Positions 56,558 through 64,000 of a DNA stretch of 64,000 nt are shown here, piece by piece (the first letter of the stretch is position 1; every line of letters begins with the position of its first letter). This stretch comes from Tetracentron sinense. Lineage: Eukaryota; Streptophyta; Magnoliopsida; Trochodendrales; Trochodendraceae. Both the position numbers and the translations under genes were made by a program. Location: the NCBI GenBank assembly GCA_015143295.1, contig CM026565.1:25552052-25616051 (forward strand), written 5' to 3'. The notes under the pieces were generated by a model. That model did not search any database. It was not told the origin of the DNA and saw only the letters and a program-made list of their open reading frames with translations.

Positions 56558-58065
56558 CATTATGCTCTTTTCTTTCTTACTTTGTTACTTTATAAAATAT
56601 AACAACATGCAATGTTTATAACTTGAAATACTACTTTACCTAATATGTAAAGGGGTTACTATACTTTACTTACTGAAGTACCACCCTTCGTGGCACGGAC
56701 GACTTACTTAGCACATTATCCGGTGCGACGGCTTACTTCTTGCCCTTAGGTCATTTTGATGGTAATCGGTCCGTGCAAAACTCATCTTACATTAATGCTT
56801 CCGTATACCTTTTTTTTTCTTACTTCCTTACTTTACTTTAGTCTTACTTGTGCTGTTAGTAGTGTTCTATAATTTTCTCTTCATGCTTGTGTCTGTTTTA
56901 CAATCGTGCATGCATGTATAAACAATTGCTTTTAACTCAAGGTCATAAGTCATGTTTTAACAACATAGATAATTTATCTTATCAAATCATTAACATACTT
57001 TCATAACATAATTGCATAAATAATCACACTAACATAAATCCCTAATTCCACCAAAACCCATAACTTTCATTTGAAACATTCATTCCATCCAATTCAACTC
57101 CATAAACACATCCCTTCCTCCACATACATTCACATAACTCCACAATAATTCTCACTTCCCTTGTTCAAGCATAAAATACGATATTCACAGGATTATTCAC
57201 ATCATACTCATGTTATTCACATCCTACCTAGGTTATTCACATCCTACTTAGGTTATTCACATCATACTTTAATAATTAAAGGGAAAAATGAATAAGGGAT
57301 GGTGAAATTACTTAGATATTCTTTTTATTCATGTTCTTCACTTAGATCTCGTTCTTAATTTCCTTCTTTTTAATCAATGATCATGAAATTGAGAACTAGG
57401 GGAAATTGCTTACCTTTCTTGATCGCTTTCCTATGATCTTATGCTTGAGAATGTCTTGGACCTCGATTTCTGGGCATTCCTTCTTCTCCAGTCGAAAGCC
57501 CTTGCAAACCCTAGGTTTTTCCCCTTTTTCGTTCTTCTCAAAAGCCTAAAATATTTTTCTAACCTAAGATTCACGAAATAGAGAGTTTATATAGGTTTTA
57601 GAATTCTAACTCTCTTAAAACTGCTAAAAACGTGACTTTTTTGCGTTTCCGGACGCGACTTGCGATCGATCGTAGCTCATACAAATTTCTGGGAACCTTT
57701 CGGGTTTCCCTACGATCGATCGTTTTGTCAATAGCGATCGATCAATCAGATTGAGATCCTGCGATTGATCATACTAGTGCCCTTCTTTCGACCACTTTTG
57801 GTTATTCATCCGATCGATCGGCAGACGCCTGCAATCGATCGCTACTAGTTTTTTTTTAAAAAACTTTTTTGCTACTTTTTGATATCTTCAATTTCATGCA
57901 GTTTGATCATAAAAATGGCTAATAACGAACGAAATATCTGGATTTCTACATCTAGACATTCTACATTAATTCGCATAGAGGCATATGCATTAAAATGATG
58001 CACATTTTTCTAAGAAATTCATATAAATGACACGAATGCCGATGAATTAAATTCGGGTCTCTACA
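56558..58065 (-). repeat. LTR fragment, tgtagagacccg type
   Basis: On the minus strand it begins tgtagagacccgaatttaat (complement of the 58046-58065 end), the start style of the solo LTR at 490-2837. It carries several gatcgatcg words at 57664-57820 and a four-copy 21-bp array containing ttattcacatcctac at 57180-57260. Its other end is cut off by copia relic 1. It has no coding sequence. Confidence 0.6.
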
Positions 58066-61000
58066 TGCCCATCACACTTGGATTATTGATTTCAGCATGT
58101 CCGAGCATATGACTAGTATGTCCTCCATTTTGTCTTCCTATCACCTCAATTCTGGGTGAGATAAAGTTCATATTGCGGATGGTACCATGTCCTCTATTGC
58201 GGGCACAAGTATCATCCAGGTCTCCTCTTCTCTGCATTTGTCTATTGCCCTTCATGTTCCTAACTTTGCTTCTAACCTTCTATTTGTTAGTAGTATGACT
58301 AAATCACTCAATTGTAGTGTTACCTTTTTCCTTCTCATTGTGTGTTTCAGGACTTGGTGACGAGGAGGATGATTGACAGTGGTCATGAGAAGGATGGTCT
58401 CTATCAGCTAGATCTCTATCCTGTTACATGCTTACCAGTCAACTTTAGGGAGCAATAGTAATTTTGACTAGTTGATGCAATGGCATCTCCGTTTAGGCCA
58501 TCCATCTTTTTTGCTTCTTAAAATGATATTTCCTTAATTAATTCTCTTTATCTAATGTCTCCTTTCAGTAGAAACATGTGAATTATTAAAACATTGTCGG
58601 GTTTCATACCCTCCTAGAACTACTAAAAGTTATTTACCTTTTGAACTTGTTCATTATGATGTTTGGGGTCTTGCACCCACTACTTTTGTTTTTGGTTATA
58701 AGTATTAATTACTTTTGTTGATGACTTTTCTCGTGCTACTTAGGTGTACATATTTTACTGACAATAACCTTGTCTACCAAACCACTTGTGTTCACACTCC
58801 CCAACAAAATGGAGTAGTTAAATGCAAGAACCGACACCTCCTTGAGATTACTCGCCCTCTTCTTGCCATGGATGTTCTCAACTACCTTTGGATAGAAGCC
58901 TTACTTACAGTTACCTTTCTTATGAACCGGACGCCTACACAGATTTTGGAATACAAGCCCTCCTTTGGATATTTTTCCCCTTTTGTTCCTCATTTTTCTA
59001 TACCACCTAAAGTATTTGGGCCTGTTTGCTTTGTTCACACTCCTAAACCTGACAGAACCAAACTTGACCCCTTCGTGCAGTCAAATGTGTCTTCCTTGGG
59101 TATTCACCCATTCCCCCTTCAAAGAGGCGATTTGTTTCTATGGATGTCTCCTTTTTTGAGAACACTCCTTATTTCCCTGCTTCCAAGCCTCCTTTACAAG
59201 GGGAGAAAATTGATCATGTTGCAGGGTTGTCTCCTCTTGTTCCCCTTCCTATTTTGACATTCATGATACTCCTGCTGATATTCATGACTCTCCTGTTGTT
59301 AATGTTGGGAGTAAGAAGGCTCCTTTGGAGGTCTACTCTCGGCGGCCATGACCTATGTCTCATGCTCCGTGCTAAGAGACATTCTTAGATCCTGCTGGCC
59401 CAAGTATGATTCCAAACTTGACTCTGTTCCTACGTCACATATTGATGACTCTGATCTCCCTATTGCTCTTAGAAAGGGAGTTAGATCATGTACTCAACAT
59501 CCCATCTTTAACTTTGTGTCTTATACCTCCCTATGTGCTTCCTATCGTGCTTTTGCCATTTCCTGTCTTTTGTGTCTTTGCCTTGCAGTGTTTTTGATGC
59601 GCTAGGTCATCTTGAGTGGAAGGATGTGATACATAAGGAAATAATGGCTCTTGAAAAAACCAGTACATGGGAGCTTGTTGATCTTCCAAAGGGAAAGAAA
59701 CCAGTTGGATGTAAATGGGAGTTCACAGTCAAACACAAGTCGGATGGGTCCGTGGAAAGATACAAAGCAAGACTGGTGGTCAAGGGATTCACTCAAATGC
59801 ATGGAATTGTTTACAATAGAGATTGTCCTCTCTATCAACTTGACGTGGAAAATGCCTTTTTACATGGAGACATAGAAGAGGAGGTCTACATGACTACCTC
59901 CCCTAGGTTCAAGTTTCCCATTGCTGGGCTTGTTTTGAAAGGTTTAGTGGAGTGATGAAAAGCCAGGGGTACACTCAAAGCCAAGCAAACCATACTTTAT
60001 TCATTAGGCATTATCAGGGAAAGACGACAACTCTTATTGTGCATGTAGATGACATTGTGTTGACAGGGAATGATGAACATGAAGTAAACAAGTTGAAGTC
60101 TCAACTGGCCACAGAGTTTGAGATTAAATACTTGGGAAAATTGAAGTAGTTTCTTGGCATAGGAGTTGCCAAGTCATAGAGAGGTATCTTTATCTCTTAG
60201 AGGAAGTACATCCTAGACCTACTTAAAGAAACAGGACTGTTGAGTTGTAAACCTTTGGATGTTTCTATAGAACAAAACCATAAGCTAGCAGAAGATGGTG
60301 GGGAGTCCCTTGGTGATACAGGAAAGTATTAGCGACTTGTTGGTCGTCTTATCTCTCTTTCTCTCTTACTCGTCTTGATAGAGCCTATGTAGTGAGCGTA
60401 CTGAGCCAGATTATGCATGCCCCAAAACCTCTCACCTAGAGGTAGTCTACAAGATTCTCAAGTATTTGAAATCCTCACCAGGAAAAGAAATTCCAATTAG
60501 TTGTCATGGACACTTGAGAGTAGAAGCCTACACTGATGTAGATTTCGCAGAATCTGTATCTGATAGCAGATCTACCTCCGGGTACTATATGCTTGTTGGG
60601 GGAAACCTTGTAACTTGGAGAAGCAAGAAACAAAGAGTTGTTGCAAGGTCTAGTGTTGAGGCCGAGTTCAGAGCCATGGCTCACGGGATATGTGAACTAC
60701 TCTGGTTGAGGGCTCTCTTAAGGGAATTGAGTTTTTATGTAGATAAGCCGATGAACCCATATTGTGACAACAAAACCGTAATTAGTATTGCTCACAATCC
60801 AATGCAACACGATGAAATAAAACACATTGAGGTTTACCAACACTTCATAAAGGAGACACTCAATTCTTGGGAGATTTAAACTCCCTATGTGAGGACTGGA
60901 GATCAACTTGCGGATATCTTAACTCAGGGGGTCCTTGGCTACCGTTTGCATGGTATTCTTGGCAAGTTGGGCATGTATGACATAAACGCATAGGGGGGTA

Positions 61001-61204
61001 TTGTAAATGTTCTTTTTGGGCCCTTTTATATTTTCTTATCTTATTTCTCCTTGTTGGGCCTTGGGTCCATATATGTAAGTTACTTCCTTTGAATAAGCAG
61101 TCCACTAGAGATGAGAGAGAACAGAGTCTCTCATTATCTCTTTCCCTCTTTTTTCTTCCTCCATCTTATTCTCTCTAACCCTAGGAGTTTCTTTCTCTCT
61201 CGCA
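58066..61204 (+). pseudogene. Ty1/copia retrotransposon relic 2 with 3' LTR
   Basis: It starts abruptly inside the protease region (HMTSM-like words near 58100). The pre-integrase WHLRLGHPSFF lies near 58482, and integrase pieces follow, with FVDDFSRAT near 58710 and HTPQQNGVVKCKNRHLLEIT at about 58790-58850. The reverse transcriptase runs from [20 protein letters not shown] (59618) through [11 protein letters not shown] and [11 protein letters not shown] to TTTLIVHVDDIVLTGND (60028), the VDD catalytic box. RNase H is at 60520-60870 (EAYTDVDFAESVSDSRSTSG, then KHIEVYQHFIKE). Stops and frame changes are frequent. A polypurine tract aggggggt at 60992-60999 precedes the 3' LTR. The 5' LTR and gag are missing. 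Confidence 0.9.
60992..61204 (+). repeat. Polypurine tract and 3' LTR of copia relic 2
   Basis: A-G6 at 60992-60998 is the plus-strand priming tract. The LTR then runs from tattgtaaatgttc (or tgtaaatg at 61002) to ctctctcgca at 61204. The LINE at 61205 follows at once, so no target duplication can be read. Confidence 0.6.
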
Positions 61205-61634
61205 TGGGCGTATCCTGGGTCTTTCCCTTTTCCTTTCAAAACTCCTTATCCTGCTGGGATTTGGCAAGTGGGGAAGGATCTTGGGTATCGATGTGGAAGA
61301 TGTTACCAGGGTTCATAGCTTGGTCTATTTGGGGAGAGAGGAATATGAGAGTTTTTAAGAACTCTTCATCCTCAATTTCTCCCTTGTGTGATAGGGCTAG
61401 GTCATTGGCTTTGGAATGGGGATTAGTAAGGCAGGAGAGGGAGAGTCTAGACTTGTTGTTTGATTGACCTAGTGTGTCGCAGAGTTTATTTGTGGGGTTA
61501 GTTGGGTATTCCTCTGTTTGCTTTTTAGTCTTGTGCATTGGTTCACGATCATGAACTATGCCCTAGACGATTTTATGTACCCTGTGTTTTTGCTCTATTT
61601 ATATTATGCTTGTTTACCGATCGAAAAAAAAAAC
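61205..61634 (+). pseudogene. 5'-truncated LINE D tail
   Basis: The frame 61111-61467 reads GVSWVFPFSFQNSLSCWDLA from about 61206, then MLPGFIAWSIWGERNMRVFK. This is the C-terminal end of the same LINE lineage as A and B. The coding part stops with TGA at 61465, followed by about 160 bases of 3' UTR ending in an A-run at 61624-61634 after ttaccgatcg. Only the last 430 bp are present, typical of incomplete reverse transcription. Confidence 0.8.
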
Positions 61635-62488
61635 AATACCAAAACCCTAACAAGCACAAACCTAGTTGACCAAGGTTATGACTTTTAATGAAATGGAATG
61701 ACTTAATGGGATTCTTGTTACCAACCCCAAATATATGGGATAAGGCATATGATGATGATGATGATGACTGACATTAGGAGTTAATTTCTTTATATAACAC
61801 CACAACACCTTATTTAAAAGAGCTTTATACATAATCTCCATAATTCGCCCAAGCCACCAAATTTCTTAGGCTATCAGAACCAATCTCCAAATAACCATGT
61901 GGTCTTTCTTCTTAAGATCCCATTACCCAATGTTTCTTAGAGCTCTTCTATTCTCCCTCATTTACTCTGAAACCCGAACTCCTTGAATTGTGAAACTTTC
62001 TAGCAAAAATCCTCGATTCCAGGTTGTTCGAATAACTAATCTAACATGGTCAAGGATTATTGCTAGTCATCCCATTCTATTCTCTAAAAATTAAACCCCA
62101 TAATGGCGTGGGCAGGGTACGTAGAAAGCACTCATCAAAGTTTAGATTCGATCAAACCTCTCCCTGGTTTCCTCTTTATTATTTTTTGAAACTTTACAAT
62201 AAAAAACCACTTGTCAACTTACATCCAAATCAGCTATTTTACAACCTCAAATTCTTCAAAATTACTGCCAATCATTTCATCTCGAACTTAATGGAATCAA
62301 ACATGATTTATTCTTGAAGACCTTGCTGTTCCCCTCTTTCAACACCAACCAACGAAATGGTAAGGGAGGGATAAGTGGAAGAACCTGTCAATTGCTATAA
62401 ACACTGGTCATCTGATAGATAAAGTGCAAAAGTGAACATTAGAATGTCTCCCTCTCATTCATGTACATGCACATATACATACGTACAT

Positions 62489-62520
<32 letters not shown>
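61635..62520. other. No recognisable gene
   Basis: AT-rich stretch with a (gatgat)n run near 61751-61767 and a (gt)n(ga)n run at 62489-62520. No TAF5 exon was found here. Confidence 0.35.
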
Positions 62521-62522
<2 letters not shown>

Positions 62523-62709
62523 TGATCATGGTAGACAAATACATTATGAAACAGTGTTGATGTCAGCTATTGTGTGTGTGAGATAATCATGGTAGAGAAC
62601 TTCACTATTAAACAGTGTTGGTGTTGTCTATTGTGTGTGTGTGTGTTGCCAAGATAATCATGGTAAAGAAATTCCTTATCAAACAGTGTTGGTGTCAGCT
62701 ATTGTGCAG
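62521..62709 (+). repeat. Triplicated acceptor region before a TAF5 exon
   Basis: Three copies of a unit opening gat(g/a)atcatggtaga and closing cagtgttggtgtcagctatt plus gtg begin at 62521, 62582 and 62653. Only the last copy ends in gtgcag and leads into the exon. The first two end in (gt)n instead. Confidence 0.85.
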
Positions 62710-63052
62710 GGAGAACATGAATTGCCTCCTAGCGAACTTTTGCTGGGGGCAGAGAATGGGAAAAGATCTTATACTTTGCTCCAGGGTCACTCTGGACCCG
62801 TTTATTCGACTACATTCAGTCCTCTTGGGGATTTTATTCTGTCCTCTTCGTCAGACTCCACCAGTATGTTTTCCTTAGCTGTTTCATTGCACCTATTTGT
62901 TTGCATATTGATTCTAATATAGATTCTTAATGCTGAAGCTACTTGGTAATTAAAAACATTGCATTTCTCTGCTGCAGTTTGATTATGGAGCACGAAGTTG
63001 AATGCAAATCTTTTTTGCTAAGGGTCATAGTTACCCTGTCTGGGATGTTCAG
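62710..63052 (+). pseudogene. TAF5: TAF5 WD40-region exons, disabled
   Basis: Exon 62710-62863 reads GEHELPPSELLLGAENGKRS, then YTLLQGHSGPVYSTTFSPLG and DFILSSSSDST, a plant TAF5 WD40 repeat. It ends at a GTATGT donor. A 114-bp intron (62864-62977) ends in ctgctgcag. The next exon, 62978-63052, encodes LWSTKLNANL and, after a frame change, GHSYPVWDVQ before a GTACAA donor. Two lesions kill it: TGA at 62980-62982 where the family has arginine, and two bases missing near 63018. Later exons do not follow; unrelated sequence begins near 63240. Exon 1 lies 12 kb upstream. Confidence 0.75.
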
Positions 63053-63659
63053 GTACAAATTTAATCCTCTGCAACTTGTCTGAAATGTTTTAGATATGTG
63101 ATGCCTTCCATGCCTTTTGGCAACAAGAAATGCAAACACTTCATGTTAATGAAGCCAGTCATTAATTCCACAGTACTGCTCTGTGCTTGTATTGTAACCT
63201 ATTTGCTGCATGCTATGTTGTGCACATACAAAAACAGGTGTTGGTTTCGTACTCGGATATAGGGTGTCAGACACTGTGAACCCTATAAAAACGATTCGGG
63301 ACAGAAGATGATGTTTTAACTGTTTTTAATTTTAAAAATTATTATACTTTAAATGTTGTATGAATAATAATATATAAGATTGAAAATAAAATAAATTAAA
63401 TACAAATACAAAATTATTGTAAACACCACTAATCATATCACATCGACAAATCGAGCACCATTGACCATTCTAAGACGAAGTTCCTGATTTACGAGCAAAT
63501 GTGAGGAGAGGAAGAAGGCAAGTCCTCAAATACTCTCATGTCCCTCTTTCTAGATCATCCACAAGATAGATCATGACAGGAAATCCCAAATTATTCCCCG
63601 GGCACTATCTTGACTCATCCAGATCCATCACTATCATTTCCTCATATGACTGTTTAGAA
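63053..63659. other. No recognisable gene
   Basis: The start still looks like intron, up to acaaaaacag at 63238. The next TAF5 exon is absent; gtgttggtttcgtactcgg begins other sequence. It is AT-rich after that. Confidence 0.35.
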
Positions 63660-64000
63660 TCCTTGTGTTCCCTTGAAGGTATCTTTCTTCCTTTGGACCG
63701 CACCTCTGGATAAGATTCTCACTTGTGACATTTTGAATTAGAGTGAGTGGAGGAGATGGCAAACTACTGTTTTCTATGCCTTTCGTGCGAAAGAATTTGT
63801 AGATCACTTTCTCTTAAATTGTTTTGTTGCATTGCATATGATATTTTGGGTCATTTTCTCTCTCGACTAGGAGTGGATTGGGTCTTCCCCCCATCCTTTC
63901 AGACCTTTTTATCTTGATGGTCCCAGGTGAGCCTGGATGATGCTTGGGAAATAATTGGGAAATTTGTACCAGGTGTTATCTTGTGGATGATTTGGAAAGA
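63660..64000 (+). pseudogene. LINE E tail, running off the window
   Basis: The frame near 63677 reads LKVSFFLWTAPLDKILTCDI, then KEFVDHFLLNCFVALHMIFW, the zinc-finger spacer region also seen in LINE B at 17215-17290. Stops are present at about 63740 and 63871. Its 3' end lies beyond the window. Confidence 0.7.

Noticed and set aside
62489-62709. CRISPR-like array of spaced repeats
   Set aside because: Three imperfect units in a plant intron next to a WD40 exon; no spacer pattern and no cas genes.

Overview
This is a gene-poor, transposon-saturated stretch of a plant nuclear genome, most likely a woody dicot or magnoliid; the species cannot be fixed from the sequence. The evidence is an intronless CBL-interacting protein kinase, plant-type L1 LINEs, Ty1/copia and Ty3/gypsy elements, hAT, Mutator and Harbinger elements, tRNA-derived SINEs, and AT-rich non-coding DNA. 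Many short reading frames in the window open on TTG or lie antisense to transposons and were left out.

Layout: 1-10.6 kb is a nest of insertions. An old minus-oriented LTR-like sequence carries a 2.35 kb solo LTR (duplication cttca), a complete but disabled hAT transposon (2966-6233, 8-bp duplication) and a 2.24 kb solo LTR of another family (duplication cctac). 11-20 kb holds a fold-back repeat, a SINE, a LINE whose reverse transcriptase is split by a 554-bp hAT MITE, and an unusual 3.5 kb element with LTR-like arms in inverted orientation bounded by a 5-bp repeat, with a second LINE inside one arm. 20-27 kb holds a second SINE, exon-like pieces of a gene I do not recognise (one broken by a MITE), and LINE relics on both strands, one with an RNase H-like end. 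27-45.6 kb is intergenic DNA crowded with small inverted-repeat elements. Several have verifiable target duplications, including four hAT-like elements that share TAGG-type ends. A 1.2 kb tandem duplication begins exactly at a MITE end.

The one nearly intact host gene is the CIPK at 46170-47273. A single in-frame TAG cuts it 66 codons before the family-typical C-terminus; kinase domain and NAF motif are intact. Three MITEs crowd its upstream side, and a 1.47 kb Mutator-like element whose arms are built from short tandem repeats lies just downstream.

50.6-63 kb looks like a dead TAF5 (TFIID subunit) locus: a first exon and two WD40-region exons remain, all with disabling changes, 12 kb apart. 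Between them lie a gypsy relic running head-on into a minus-strand copia relic, an LTR fragment, a second copia element with its 3' LTR, and a LINE tail. The window ends inside another LINE tail.

No tRNA or rRNA gene, CRISPR array or bacterial-style operon was seen. Every transposon call rests on motifs, boundary repeats and target duplications read by eye; no database was consulted.
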